64,000 bases of DNA, taken from positions 1 through 64,000 of the forward strand of contig NZ_JAINVH010000035.1 in NCBI RefSeq assembly GCF_020400825.1, read 5' to 3'. The notes beneath the pieces are model-generated. The model was not told where the DNA came from, did not search any database, and was given only the letters and a program-made list of their open reading frames with translations. The DNA is from Streptomyces sp. HPF1205 (GTDB taxonomy: Bacteria > Actinomycetota > Actinomycetes > Streptomycetales > Streptomycetaceae). Shown here one piece after another: positions 16,651-26,399 of this stretch. Every line of letters starts with the position of its first letter. Positions within the stretch are counted from its first letter, which is position 1. The position numbers and the translations under genes are program-made.

Positions 16651-19600
16651 TCACTGCGCTCCTTCCGTCGTCTGCGTCGTCTGCGTCGTCTCCGTCGTCT
16701 CCCTCGTCAGGGCGAACACCACGGGCCCGTCGGCGCCGGACAGGGTGGTGGCGAAGGTGGCGATCCGCGCGCCGCCGCTCCGGAAGACCGCCCAGCGGCC
16801 GTCCGCGGCGCCGGTGCCGTCGGCGAGCGTCAGGTCCACCCGGACCCGCCCCAGCTTGCGTACGCACTCGATCGCGCTCCACACCCGGGTGGCCGCGACG
16901 TCCGGGTCCTCCGCGAGGGCGGCCGCGACCGCGCGGACAAGGGCCGGCCCGTCCGCGCCGAGCAGCCCGCGCCACTCCTGGTCCGTACGCGGCAGGACCG
17001 GTTCCACGTCGCAGGCCACCTGGGCGGGCACCGCGGGCTCGCCCAGCACCGCGAGGGTGACGCCCGCGCCGTGCGAGGCCGACATCCGCCGGCCGTCGGC
17101 CGGTTCCGGCCGCCCGTCGGGGCGGTACCGCACGGTCACCGGCCTGTTCGCCGCCCAGGCCACGGCCGCCGCGGTCCGTTCCCTGCGGGCCCGCGTTCCT
17201 CGCGGCGCGCCGCCCTCGTCGGGCAGGACGACGCAGCGGACCTGGGCGCCGAGCGCCGGTTCCGCGTGGCGTTCCAGGTAAGCGCCGAGCAGCGCGGGCG
17301 GCCACGGGCCGCGGCCGTCGCTCTTGCGCACCGCCCGCAGGCACAGGCCCGTCCACCGCTCGACCAGGGTCCCCGTCGCGTCGCGGATGTCGAGGTCGTA
17401 GACGTAGGAGTCGCCGGACCTGGACCGTTCGGCGGCATGGACCGTCAGGGGGCCGCCGGCGGCCGGGCGAGTGCGCCCAGCGGTGTGGAGGCGTTCCAGG
17501 CTCACCGGGAGCAGGGTCGCGTCGGGGACGCAGACCTGCACGGCGTGCATCATCGCGTCGTGCGCGCCGGGATCGGACAGCACCAGGCCGGCCGGCAGAT
17601 AGCCGGCGAACCAGGGCCGGCCGGCGGTCCCCGAGAGCTCCGCGACGCAACTGCGGGCGCTCAGGGCCCGGTAGCCCAGTAGCCGCTGGAAGCGCGTGCC
17701 CTGGAAGAGCAGCGTGCCGTAGAGCTCGGTGGCCGGATCCAGCGGCAGCCGCGGCGCGCCCGCCGCGGCCGTGTGGGGCTCGCCTACCGCGACCGGGTGA
17801 GGCGTATCGGCCCCGCCCCGGTGAGGCATGTCCGCCGCGACCGGGCGCGGTGGCCCGCCGTCCGGCGGCGCGAGGCCGTAGCGGGCGGTGGCGCGGAAGT
17901 GGTCGGCCAGGAAACCGGTCTCGCTGCTGCGGACGACCAGCCGTACGGTGCCGGGCGCGGTGACCAGGGCGGCCACCCTGATGGTGGTCCGCCCGTCCTC
18001 CGGGACGACGATCGGCCGCAGGAACTCCAGCTCCTCGAGGGCCGGAGCCTCGTCGCGGCCGGTCAGCGCCGCTGCGGCCTGGGACATCGCCTCCATGCCC
18101 ATGACGGCGGGGAAGAGCAGATCCCCGTCCAGCCGGTGGTCGGCCAGGTAGGGGTCGCCGGTCACCGACAGCACCGATTCGGCCACGAGTTCGACACCGG
18201 GGTAGTGCACCGCGATCCGGTCGGTGAACCGCAGCAGCGGCGGTTCCGGCCCGTCGAAGGTGAGCGTCGGCAGCGCCCCCGTACGCCCCGCGACGACGAC
18301 CGCGGCGGGGGTCGCCGGTTCGGCCAGCAGGTGGCGCAGCATCGCGACGCCCTCGTCGGTGGGGATCGGGTCGATGCCCTCGCGGACCAGCGACTCGACC
18401 ACACCCAGGCGTTCGCCCATCCCGCTGCCCGACCACACCGACCACTCCAGGGCCAGGCAGCGGCAGCCGTACTCCTCGCCGACCCGCTCGGTGAGGTCGG
18501 TGAGCCAGTCGTTGGCCGTGGCGTAGTCGGCCTCGCCGGGCAGGCCCGCCCGCCCGATGATGCTGCCGAACGTGACCAACAGCCGCAGCGCCGACGCGTC
18601 GGTCGCGGCCAGCACCGTCTCCAGGCCGGTGACCTTGGTGGCGAGGGTATGCCGGAAGGACGACTCGTCGAGGCGGGTCAGCGGCTGCGGTACGTTGCGG
18701 CCCGCGCCGTGCAGCACGGCCGTCACCGGGCCGAGCGCGGTCTCGGCCTCGCCCACGGCGGCCTTCACCTGCTCAGGGGCGGTGAGGTCGGCGCGGAAGT
18801 AGCCGAAGGCCAGGCCCGCGGCGGCCATGCGTTCCAGGTTGGCGGCCAGTTCGGGGTCCCGCGCCGGGTCGGAGCGGCCGATCAGCGCGAGCGCGGCGCC
18901 GGTCTCGGTCCCCAGCATCAGGGCGCACTCGGCGGTGATGCCCTTGCCGCCGCCGGTCACGAGGACGACGTCGTCGCGGCCCAGCGGAAGTGCGGACCCG
19001 CCGCCGGACGCGCCGCTCGGTACGGCGCCGGTCGCGTCGCCGGTCGCGCTGCCGGATCCGCCGGTGGACGCGCCGCCGGACCCGCCGGTGGATCCCGCGG
19101 CAGGAGGCAGCGGCTTCAGCACGGGCGTGAGCCGCGTGCCGTCGCCGCCGTAGCGGACCTCGCTGAAGGTCTCCGTGGCCGCCACGTCGGCTACCAGGCG
19201 GGCGGTCAGTTCACGGGCCCGCGCGGGCGGCAGTTCGCGCGGCAGCGGCAGCGTGATCACCGTGGTGGCGAGGTGCGGGGCCTCCAGGCGCAGGGTCCTG
19301 GCGAGGCCGGCCGCGCCGCGCCGGCCGCCGACGGCCACGAAGCGTACGGGCGGCCCGCCGTCGGAGCCGGGGTGTTCGAGGGCCGCGCGGGCGGCGGCCA
19401 GCATGAGCGGTACGTGGCTCTCGTCGCATTCGGCCGGCAGGCACAGCAGCACGCCGTCGCCGAGGCGGGCCGCCCGCAGCGCCTCGGCCAGCGGGGCCGC
19501 CAGCGGATGCGGTTCCTCGGTGAACAGCCGCCATTCGCCGGGGGCGCAGGGGTGTACGGGGGGACCCGGCGCGGCCGGGACCAGGTCCACGGTGAACGCC

Positions 19601-22600
19601 CGCACCCAGGGCGCGACTCCGGGCGGGACCGGGGGCGCGGCCTGTTGCGGGGCGGCCGCCAGGTCGTCCAGCAGTTCGGCCAGTTCGGCGAGGGTGGCGG
19701 TGGCGAAGGCGGTGGTGACCTCGGGGACGCCCAGGTCCAGCTCCGCGCAGGCTTCGTTGACGATCCGGCCGACGGTGATGGAGCTGAGGTGGAGGTCGTC
19801 CAGCGGCCGGGCGTCGGGGGCGATGGCCGAGTGCGGGAGTTCCGCGTGGTCGGCGGCCAGGCGGAGCAGGACGCTGAGGCTGTCCTGCTCGGCGGGAGCG
19901 GTCCGCGTGCCGCCGTCCTGGTCCGGCCGCGCGGGGTCGCCCGGTGCACCGGCTGGCACGGCGTCCCGCCGCGTGTCCCCGGTGCCGGGGGCGGGTGTGC
20001 CCTGCCGGGCGCCGTCCGGCGCGGGCGTCGCGGCGGGGGCGGCGCCGGTCGCCGGGGAGTGCGCCGCGGGTCCCTGCGTGCCCGTCGCCGGCAGGCCCCC
20101 GGGCACGGACTCGCAAGGGTTCGCCAGGAAGCGGAACTCCTTGTCCAGGGGCAGAGGCCTGGTGAACCTGCCGCGGAACAGCTCCGCGTGCCGGAGGGGG
20201 GCACCGAGCACGTACGCGGCCGCCAGCGTGCGGAACAGCCCGGCGAGCGAAGGGCTTCCGGTCTCCATGGAGACGGCCGGCACGGAAGGCGCGATGTCAG
20301 CCGCGAGCCCGCTCAGGACGCGGCCGGGTCCCGTCTCGACGAACAGGTCCGTGTCCGCCGCCATCGTCCGTACCGCCTCGGTGAAGCGCACCGGCGCGAG
20401 CATCTGCCGGGAGAGCAGGCCGGGGACGTCGGTACGGGCGGGCAGTGTGCCGCCGGTGACGCTGGAGACCATCGGGCGGGCCAGGGGGGCGAACCGCTCG
20501 GTGGCCAGCCGGTCGGCGAAGGCCGCGGCGGCCGGCGCGACCGCGGGCGAATGGAAGGCGTGCGAGACCCGCAGCGGTGCCGCGTCCAGTCCGCGGGCCG
20601 CCGCGGCGGCGCGGACCCGGCGTACCGCGTCCACCGGTCCCGACACGACGGTCTGGCGCGGGCTGTTGTAGCCGGCGACGACCACGGGCTCGCCGTGCAG
20701 CAACGGCTCCACGTCCTGCGGGGCGGCCCCGATGCTGGCCATCGTCCCGTTCCCGGCGCCGCCGCGCTCCATGATCCGGCCGCGCTCGGTGGCGATGCGC
20801 AGCAGCGCGGCCTCGTCCATGGCGCCGGCCCAGTGCAGGGCGGTGATCTCGCCGAGGCTGTGCCCGGCCGCGACCGACGCCTCGATGCCGAAGGCGGCCA
20901 GCATCCGCAGCCCGGCCGCACTGTCCGCGACGATCCGGGGCTGGGCGCGCGAGGTGGCCACCGGGTCGGTTCCCGTGGCGGGGGCGAGGTCCCGGTACAC
21001 GTCGGCCACTTGCGGGAAGCGGCGCCGCAGCGCGCCGCCGCCGTCGGAGTGGCCGGTGCCCTGGCCGGGGAAGAGCAGGCCGATCCGGGGCGCGCGGCCG
21101 TTCCCGCCGAGGAACACGCCTCCCGCGCCGTCCAGCGCCGACCTGGTCCCGCTGTCGAGGAGGGCGGCGAGCCGGTTCAGGCGCTGCTCGGACTGTTCCG
21201 GGGAGGCGGCCAGGACCGCGGCGCGTACGGGGCGGCCGGCCAGTTCGCGCTCCAAGGCGGCGGCCAGGTCGGCGACCTCGGCCTCGCAGAGCCGGGCGCT
21301 GAGGGCGGCGAGATCGGCGGCCCGCGCGCGCAGCTGCGCCGGGCTGTCCGCGTCGAGCAGCAGCAGTTCCACGTCCTGTCGGGAGGCGGCCAGGCCGCGG
21401 GTCGTGGGGCCGAGCGTGGTCCTGCGCGGGTTTCCGTCCGCGCCTTGCAGCACCACGTGCGCGTTGATGCCGCCGAAGCCGAGGGCGGACACGCCGGCCC
21501 GTACCGGCAGCCGCTCCGGCCACAGCTCGGGCCGGTCGGGCACCCGTAACGCGGGGTGTGCCGCGGTGAGTTCGGGGTGCGGCCTGGCGTGCCCGGTGGC
21601 GGGCGGGATCACCTGGTGGCGCACCGCGAGGACCGCCTTGATCAGCCCGGCGACGCCCGCGGCGGCCTTGGTGTGGCCGAGGTTGCCCTTCACGGTGCTG
21701 ATCGCGGCGGGTGCCGCGTCGGGGTCGAACTCGTGGCGGATGTCGGCGATGACCCGCAGTTCCGTGGCGTCGCCCACGGCCGTGCCGGTGCCGTGGCCCT
21801 CGAAGTAGCCGACGGAGTCCGGGCCGAAGCCGGCCCGCGCGTACGCCCGCAGCAGCGCCAGCCGGTGGCCGCTCGCCCTGGGGCGGGTGATGCTGCCGGC
21901 TCCGTCGGAGGAGTAGCCCCAGCCGGCGATCTCGGCGTGGACGGTCCTGCCCTGCCGTACGGCGTCGGGCGTGCGCATCAGGACGACCATGCCGCAGCCC
22001 TCGCCTGGCCAGAAGCCGCTGGAGTCGCGGTCGTAGACGCGCATCTCGCCGGTGGCCAGGGCGCCGGTGCGGGCGAACCCGACCAGTTCGAAGGGGTCGA
22101 GGCTCAGGTCCACGCCGCCCGCGACCGCGACGTCCATCCGCCCGTCGGCCAGCGCGTCGCAGGCGGTGGCGACGGACAGCAGCGAGGAGGAGCACGCGCC
22201 GTCGACGGTGAAGCCGCCGCCCTGGAGGTCGAAGTGGTTGCAGATGCGCCCGGCGATGGTGTTGCTGAGGCCGCCCGCGAGGCTGTCCTCGTCCATCGGC
22301 GGGAACGGGGCCTTGTACCGCTCCTCCAGCTCGTCCAGGAAGAGCCCCAGTCGCGTGTCGTCCCAGCCGTGGCCGCGCAGCGCGGCGCCCACGGTGCGGC
22401 GGACGTAGGGCCAGCGCAGCCGCATCGTGCCCGCCCGGGTGAACTCCCCGGTCAGGGTGTTGCCGACGATGACGCCCGTGCTGGTGGCGGGCAGGCCGCG
22501 GCCGGCCGGGAATCCGGCGTCCTCGAGCGCGCGGGCGGCGGTGTCCAGGGCGAGCCAGTGGGTCATGTCGGTGGCCCGGAAGGTGCTGCCCGCGACGCGG

Positions 22601-22839
22601 TAGGCGACCCGGTCGAACTCGAAGCCCTCGAGGACGGCGGCTTTGGCGGCGTACGTGCGGTCGGTGGCGGAGGGGTCGGCGGACCAGTAGTCCTCCCTGC
22701 GCAGCCGCTCGTCGGGAAGGCGGCGGAAGGCACGGCGTCCGGCCAGGACGTTGCGCCACAGCTCCTGCGGCGAGTCGGCGTCGGGGTAGCGGCAGGCCAG
22801 GCCCACCACGGCGATCCGCTCGCCGGCCGGCGCGCTCAC
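16651..22839 (-). CDS. pksE: Iterative enediyne polyketide synthase PksE (KS-AT-ACP-KR-DH-PPTase)
   Basis: A 2,062-residue synthase. The GTG start overlaps the unbU stop (GTGA) and opens with GERIAVVGLACRYPDA. The KS has Cys216 (VDGACSSS), His349 (EGHGTGT) and His389 (NLGHTKAA). The AT has Ser661 (GHSLGE). A Pro/Ala/Gly linker of about 70 residues precedes the ACP with DLHLSSITVG (Ser1020 aligns with the phosphopantetheine serine). The KR nucleotide motif VTGGGKGI is near 1294, with YATAN as the catalytic segment. The DH has His1568 in DHRLDGDLLFP. The C-terminal 250 residues are the integral phosphopantetheinyl transferase (SASHGAG, ACDVEPV). This order is specific to enediyne PKSs, which build a linear polyene from acetate units. 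Odd points are a 30-residue Pro/His-rich insert after the DH and a Thr-repeat tail. Confidence 0.95.
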   Translation of the reverse strand: MSAPAGERIAVVGLACRYPDADSPQELWRNVLAGRRAFRRLPDERLRREDYWSADPSATDRTYAAKAAVLEGFEFDRVAYRVAGSTFRATDMTHWLALDTAARALEDAGFPAGRGLPATSTGVIVGNTLTGEFTRAGTMRLRWPYVRRTVGAALRGHGWDDTRLGLFLDELEERYKAPFPPMDEDSLAGGLSNTIAGRICNHFDLQGGGFTVDGACSSSLLSVATACDALADGRMDVAVAGGVDLSLDPFELVGFARTGALATGEMRVYDRDSSGFWPGEGCGMVVLMRTPDAVRQGRTVHAEIAGWGYSSDGAGSITRPRASGHRLALLRAYARAGFGPDSVGYFEGHGTGTAVGDATELRVIADIRHEFDPDAAPAAISTVKGNLGHTKAAAGVAGLIKAVLAVRHQVIPPATGHARPHPELTAAHPALRVPDRPELWPERLPVRAGVSALGFGGINAHVVLQGADGNPRRTTLGPTTRGLAASRQDVELLLLDADSPAQLRARAADLAALSARLCEAEVADLAAALERELAGRPVRAAVLAASPEQSEQRLNRLAALLDSGTRSALDGAGGVFLGGNGRAPRIGLLFPGQGTGHSDGGGALRRRFPQVADVYRDLAPATGTDPVATSRAQPRIVADSAAGLRMLAAFGIEASVAAGHSLGEITALHWAGAMDEAALLRIATERGRIMERGGAGNGTMASIGAAPQDVEPLLHGEPVVVAGYNSPRQTVVSGPVDAVRRVRAAAAARGLDAAPLRVSHAFHSPAVAPAAAAFADRLATERFAPLARPMVSSVTGGTLPARTDVPGLLSRQMLAPVRFTEAVRTMAADTDLFVETGPGRVLSGLAADIAPSVPAVSMETGSPSLAGLFRTLAAAYVLGAPLRHAELFRGRFTRPLPLDKEFRFLANPCESVPGGLPATGTQGPAAHSPATGAAPAATPAPDGARQGTPAPGTGDTRRDAVPAGAPGDPARPDQDGGTRTAPAEQDSLSVLLRLAADHAELPHSAIAPDARPLDDLHLSSITVGRIVNEACAELDLGVPEVTTAFATATLAELAELLDDLAAAPQQAAPPVPPGVAPWVRAFTVDLVPAAPGPPVHPCAPGEWRLFTEEPHPLAAPLAEALRAARLGDGVLLCLPAECDESHVPLMLAAARAALEHPGSDGGPPVRFVAVGGRRGAAGLARTLRLEAPHLATTVITLPLPRELPPARARELTARLVADVAATETFSEVRYGGDGTRLTPVLKPLPPAAGSTGGSGGASTGGSGSATGDATGAVPSGASGGGSALPLGRDDVVLVTGGGKGITAECALMLGTETGAALALIGRSDPARDPELAANLERMAAAGLAFGYFRADLTAPEQVKAAVGEAETALGPVTAVLHGAGRNVPQPLTRLDESSFRHTLATKVTGLETVLAATDASALRLLVTFGSIIGRAGLPGEADYATANDWLTDLTERVGEEYGCRCLALEWSVWSGSGMGERLGVVESLVREGIDPIPTDEGVAMLRHLLAEPATPAAVVVAGRTGALPTLTFDGPEPPLLRFTDRIAVHYPGVELVAESVLSVTGDPYLADHRLDGDLLFPAVMGMEAMSQAAAALTGRDEAPALEELEFLRPIVVPEDGRTTIRVAALVTAPGTVRLVVRSSETGFLADHFRATARYGLAPPDGGPPRPVAADMPHRGGADTPHPVAVGEPHTAAAGAPRLPLDPATELYGTLLFQGTRFQRLLGYRALSARSCVAELSGTAGRPWFAGYLPAGLVLSDPGAHDAMMHAVQVCVPDATLLPVSLERLHTAGRTRPAAGGPLTVHAAERSRSGDSYVYDLDIRDATGTLVERWTGLCLRAVRKSDGRGPWPPALLGAYLERHAEPALGAQVRCVVLPDEGGAPRGTRARRERTAAAVAWAANRPVTVRYRPDGRPEPADGRRMSASHGAGVTLAVLGEPAVPAQVACDVEPVLPRTDQEWRGLLGADGPALVRAVAAALAEDPDVAATRVWSAIECVRKLGRVRVDLTLADGTGAADGRWAVFRSGGARIATFATTLSGADGPVVFALTRETTETTQTTQTTEGAQ
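16666..16708 (-). repeat. Trinucleotide-rich tract at the pksE 3' end
   Basis: Short GTC/CTC/TGC triplet repeats in the plus sequence encode the PksE tail RETTETTQTTQTTEG. The tract abuts the stop codon and the tebC ribosome site, so length change would leave the PPTase fold intact but could alter spacing. Confidence 0.7.
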
Positions 22840-23813
22840 GCGGCCACCGCCTCGCTGCCGGGCCGTTCGCCCACCGGCGCGTCCGGGGCCCGGGAGCCGG
22901 CCCGGCGGGACTGCGCGCGCCGCACGAGGTGGATGCCCCACAGGCCGGCGCCGCGCAGCCCGCACACCACGACGGTGGCGAAGAACAGGGTGTAGACGAC
23001 GTTGCAGAGCATCAGCACGCCGTAGGCCACGGCGACCGAGGAGCCGAACATGAACTGGTTGCGTGCCTTGACCGGCGTGGTGCCCGGGTCGGTGATCATG
23101 TAGTTCGTGTACAGCGCGAACGCGACGCCGGTCATCGGGCCGAGCGCGCCCATCAGCGCGACGTGCCAGATCCAGTGCCGCAGGAACGCCTGGATGACGA
23201 AGCCGCCCACCCAGCCGAGGATCAGCGGTATGCGCTTGGTCAGCACCCCGTTGATCACCGTGCCCGAGGTCACCAGGACCAAGGGGACGAAGACCCGGAA
23301 CAGCGTGTTGGCGTTCTCGGTGAACTCGTACGGCGGGGCGATGCTGATCCACCGGCTGAAGCACAGCAGCGCGACGACGATGCCGAAGTTCGACGGGTTC
23401 ATGTAGTGCCGCATGCGGCCGGCCACCGGCGCCTGCAGGACGTGTTTGCCCGCGACACCGACGAACACCGCGAACAGCATCGCCGAGACCTGGTTGTTGA
23501 CGTAGAGCAGCATGTTCACCGCCAGTGCGGTGATGTGGCTGGGCAGCAGGAACACGATGAACCCGCGCGGGCCGGCGCCGAGGAAGCGGGCGCCGCGGCG
23601 CTGCGACCAGGCGCTGACGACCTCCAGGGCCAGTTCGGTGGCGTACCCGGTGAGCACCGCGAGGATCGGCCACAGCCACGGCTGCTCGAAGCCGAGCACC
23701 GCGTAGCCGAGGATGTTGAAGACCGAGATCGACACCGCGAAGTTGCGCAGGGCGAGGTAGCGCGGGTCGCGTACGGGGGCCTTCGCGGTCGCGGCGGTGT
23801 GGGCGGACGTCAT
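22836..23813 (-). CDS. unbU: Enediyne cassette membrane protein UnbU
   Basis: A 325-residue polytopic protein whose ATG overlaps the unbV stop as ATGA. Seven or eight membrane helices are visible (for example FAVSISVFNILGYAVLGF, ALAVNMLLYV, IVVALLCF, VFVPLVLVTSGTVING, VVYTLFFATVVVCGL). The motifs YMNPSNFGI and YTNYMITDPGTTPV are shared with RnfD/NqrB-like proteins, to which UnbU (E5-type) proteins are distantly related. Members are found in essentially all enediyne clusters. The role is unproven; membrane anchoring of the synthase complex or redox/transport coupling have been considered. The basic C-terminal tail is cytoplasmic. Confidence 0.92.
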   Translation of the reverse strand: MTSAHTAATAKAPVRDPRYLALRNFAVSISVFNILGYAVLGFEQPWLWPILAVLTGYATELALEVVSAWSQRRGARFLGAGPRGFIVFLLPSHITALAVNMLLYVNNQVSAMLFAVFVGVAGKHVLQAPVAGRMRHYMNPSNFGIVVALLCFSRWISIAPPYEFTENANTLFRVFVPLVLVTSGTVINGVLTKRIPLILGWVGGFVIQAFLRHWIWHVALMGALGPMTGVAFALYTNYMITDPGTTPVKARNQFMFGSSVAVAYGVLMLCNVVYTLFFATVVVCGLRGAGLWGIHLVRRAQSRRAGSRAPDAPVGERPGSEAVAA

Positions 23814-25789
23814 CGGCTCGGAACCTCCTGTGCCTTCGCGGTGAGCATCAGCGAGTGCGTGCCGGGGGACAGTTGCTCGGTCTGCCGGTGCAGTCCGCCG
23901 TCGCTGTCCCGCCAGGTGAGCTGCGCGGTCACCGGCCCGTCGTAGCCGCCGAGGCCGAAGTGCACACCGAAGCTGCGGTAACCGCCGTGGCCGCCGCCTC
24001 CGTCGAGCTGGGAGACCTGTCGGCCGGCCGGGGTGGTGATGCGCACGGTGGCCCCGTAGGCGGGTGAGCCGGGCGCGGCCAGGTCGGGTGCGCCCCCGCC
24101 GGCGCCGGCGGGGCGGTAGAGCCGCAGGTCGAGGGAGTGGCCGAGGGCGGCGGACTTGTTGGCGTAGAAGGCCGGCGGCCCCCACTGCCGGGCCACGGCG
24201 AAGTCGAGGGCGCCGGTGCCCGTGGTGTCGCCGGTGGCGATGCCCCGGGTCGGGGTGGGCACGGCCAGGCCCAGCTGCTTGCTGACGTTGACGTACTTGC
24301 CGCCGGCGGTCCGGGCGTAGAAGGCGAGCGACTCGTGGCCGGCGATGTCGTCGCCGGGCTGGAAGTTCGGCCACATCGCCGGGTTGGACAGCAGGTTGTC
24401 GTTGGACATGGCCAGTTCCTGCAGCCAGGCCCAGCGGTCGATGCTGCCCTTGACGAAGCCGTCGGCCTGCAGCACGTCCTGGGTGCCGTCGTTGAGGAAG
24501 TCGCCCATCTTGGTGTCCCAGCACCATCCGGTCCAGGCCAGGCCCCGCTGCTCGGCCTGCTGGGTGAAGGGGGCGTCTCCGCTGTCGAGCCGCCGGCTCA
24601 TGTCGGCCCCGTCCTTGGCCTGGTTCTTCCACAGGAAGTTGCTCTCCTGCAGCCCCCACTGGACGGTGATGTTGCTGACCATGATGTCGAACCTGCCGGT
24701 GCCGTCGACGTCCCCGAAGTCGACGCCCATGCCCTTGAAGGAGTCCTTCCCGAGCACGAACGACTTGGGGGTGTCGGGCGTGCGCGAGCCGGTGGCCTCG
24801 GTGAAGCGGATGTGTCCCGGGGTGGACCGGTTGTGCAGCAGGTGGTCGTGGCCGAAGTCGTTGGCGATGTAGACGTCCGGCAGGCCGTCACCGGTCAGGT
24901 CGGCGCCGGAGATGGCCAGGGTCCAGCCCGTCGAGGCCGTGAGGGGAAGGGCGTTCCTGTCCTCCACGAAGACGGCGTCGGGCCGCGCGCCGGAGGTGGC
25001 GCCGTACCAGCGCAGGACCCGGTCGCCGCCGGCGTTCTTCGCGCTGGACAGGGAGTCGTTCATCACCACGTTCTTCAGCCCGTGCGGGTCGAGGACGTCG
25101 GAATCGGGGAAGTAGTTGCCGATGATGACCGAGGGGTGGCCGCTGCCGTCCAGGTCGGCGACGTAGGCGGCGTCGGTGTTCCACCGCGGGCCGTGGTAGC
25201 GGCCGTCGGGGGACTGCTCGGGCACCAGTTCCCTGGGCAGGTACGCGGTGGGCGACAGCGTGGGGGCGGTGGACTTCGCCATGAAGAGCACGGGGGTGCG
25301 GCCCCAGTACGTGACGAGCAGGTCCATCCGGCCGTCGCCGTTGAAGTCGCCCGGTGTGCAGCCGGTGGGCGCCATGGCGTCGTCCATCGGCAGCGGGGCC
25401 GCGTCGAGGACGAAGGGTGTGAAGCGGTCCGCGGCCCGCGCGGTGGGGGTCCAGGTGACGACGACCTGGTTGGTGCGCGTGTCCACGATGCACATGCCGT
25501 CGGCCACGCCGTGGCCGGTGAGGTCGTTGATCGCGATGCTGGCGCCGACCGAGGAGATCCACGACCGGATCCTGCGGTAGGCGGGGTTCACTTCGCGGAC
25601 CGAATTCATGTGCTGGGAGTCATAGCCGGGGGGCATCGTGATCGGCATCTGCCGGAACGTGTACCGGGCCGCCGCCCGGTCACCTCCGGCCACCGCGACC
25701 GAGGTCCTGACGGCGAAGAACACCGACACCGCTATGAGAATCGTCACCAGGCCGGGTACCATTTTGCGCACGCGATCCGAGTACGCCAC
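23810..25789 (-). CDS. unbV: Enediyne cassette protein UnbV (FG-GAP/CRTAC1, ASPIC domain)
   Basis: A 659-residue exported protein. The GTG at 25789 has AGAGGAA about 7 bp upstream and precedes an N-terminal membrane segment (MVPGLVTILIAVSVFFAVRT). Several FG-GAP calcium-loop motifs follow: DFNGDGRMDLLV, DLDGSGHPSVII, DLTGDGLPDVYIA, DVDGTGRFDIMV and FLNDGTQDVL. The C-terminal 110 residues (YGATVRITTPAGRQV, LTWRDSDGG) are the ASPIC/UnbV domain named after this family. UnbV (E4-type) is part of the universal enediyne cassette. It is the first gene of the unbV-unbU-pksE-tebC unit, so the 5' region here should carry the operon promoter. No clear -35/-10 pair was found. Confidence 0.92.
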   Translation of the reverse strand: MAYSDRVRKMVPGLVTILIAVSVFFAVRTSVAVAGGDRAAARYTFRQMPITMPPGYDSQHMNSVREVNPAYRRIRSWISSVGASIAINDLTGHGVADGMCIVDTRTNQVVVTWTPTARAADRFTPFVLDAAPLPMDDAMAPTGCTPGDFNGDGRMDLLVTYWGRTPVLFMAKSTAPTLSPTAYLPRELVPEQSPDGRYHGPRWNTDAAYVADLDGSGHPSVIIGNYFPDSDVLDPHGLKNVVMNDSLSSAKNAGGDRVLRWYGATSGARPDAVFVEDRNALPLTASTGWTLAISGADLTGDGLPDVYIANDFGHDHLLHNRSTPGHIRFTEATGSRTPDTPKSFVLGKDSFKGMGVDFGDVDGTGRFDIMVSNITVQWGLQESNFLWKNQAKDGADMSRRLDSGDAPFTQQAEQRGLAWTGWCWDTKMGDFLNDGTQDVLQADGFVKGSIDRWAWLQELAMSNDNLLSNPAMWPNFQPGDDIAGHESLAFYARTAGGKYVNVSKQLGLAVPTPTRGIATGDTTGTGALDFAVARQWGPPAFYANKSAALGHSLDLRLYRPAGAGGGAPDLAAPGSPAYGATVRITTPAGRQVSQLDGGGGHGGYRSFGVHFGLGGYDGPVTAQLTWRDSDGGLHRQTEQLSPGTHSLMLTAKAQEVPSR

Positions 25790-26399
25790 AACATTCCTCT
25801 CTCTACACCGGTCCACGGCGGGGGAAGAAGCAGAGCGAGGTGCCGTCGGCAAAAGTACGGCACGCGACCGGCGCGAGGGCACGGCCCCGGGCAATGCTCA
25901 ATTGCCGGGATTTGTCGAGTATGCAGCAGCCCGGGAGCCCCGGCTTCTCCCATGTTGCCCACCGCCCTATGAGCGCCGGTGTCCCGCGATCATCGCATTC
26001 GGGTTACCCGGCGGTCGGCGTACCGGCATTACGACAGGCAGGTCCGATTCCCGCTTTGCCGGTGCGCGGCCGCCGGCGCCCGCGGTGGCCTGCCCATACG
26101 GTCCACCCGGTCCGCCAAGCGGGGTGGCCGGCGGCCACGCTCGGCGCAGCACAGGGAGGATTGAGGGACCGTCAGCGGAGGTCCCGCGACATGATCGCCA
26201 CCGTCCTCTTTCAGCCACCACGCAGCCGCCGCCCCAACCACTCGTGATCATTTCGGGATCCGGCCGCAGGTGTTGTGACCATGGCCACTCACTGTTAGGC
26301 TCGTGCAAAGTCGCAAATTCTGGGTATTTTCCGGCCATGATCCCCGCGCGACCGGACCCTCGATTCGGCATGCGAAACCAGTCCATTCTTGAGTTTGCC
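25790..26399. other. Divergent control region between unbV and an AraC-type regulator gene
   Basis: About 610 bp separate the core PKS operon (leftward) from a regulator gene (rightward). The part nearest the regulator (26240-26400) is clearly less GC-rich than coding DNA. A housekeeping-type promoter for the regulator is annotated separately. Nothing else convincing was seen; this is where a pathway activator of unbV-pksE would be expected to bind. Confidence 0.5.
26273..26301 (+). promoter_or_regulatory. Candidate promoter of the AraC-type regulator gene
   Basis: TTGTGA (26273-26278), a 17-bp spacer, and TAGGCT (26296-26301) in AT-richer DNA, about 100 bp before the chosen start. Confidence 0.5.

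Noticed and set aside
17773-21549. A 1,258-codon open frame antisense to pksE
   Set aside because: Composition is that of a GC-rich shadow frame (Gly/Arg/Ala-rich, no domain). The opposite strand encodes intact PKS domains with catalytic residues.
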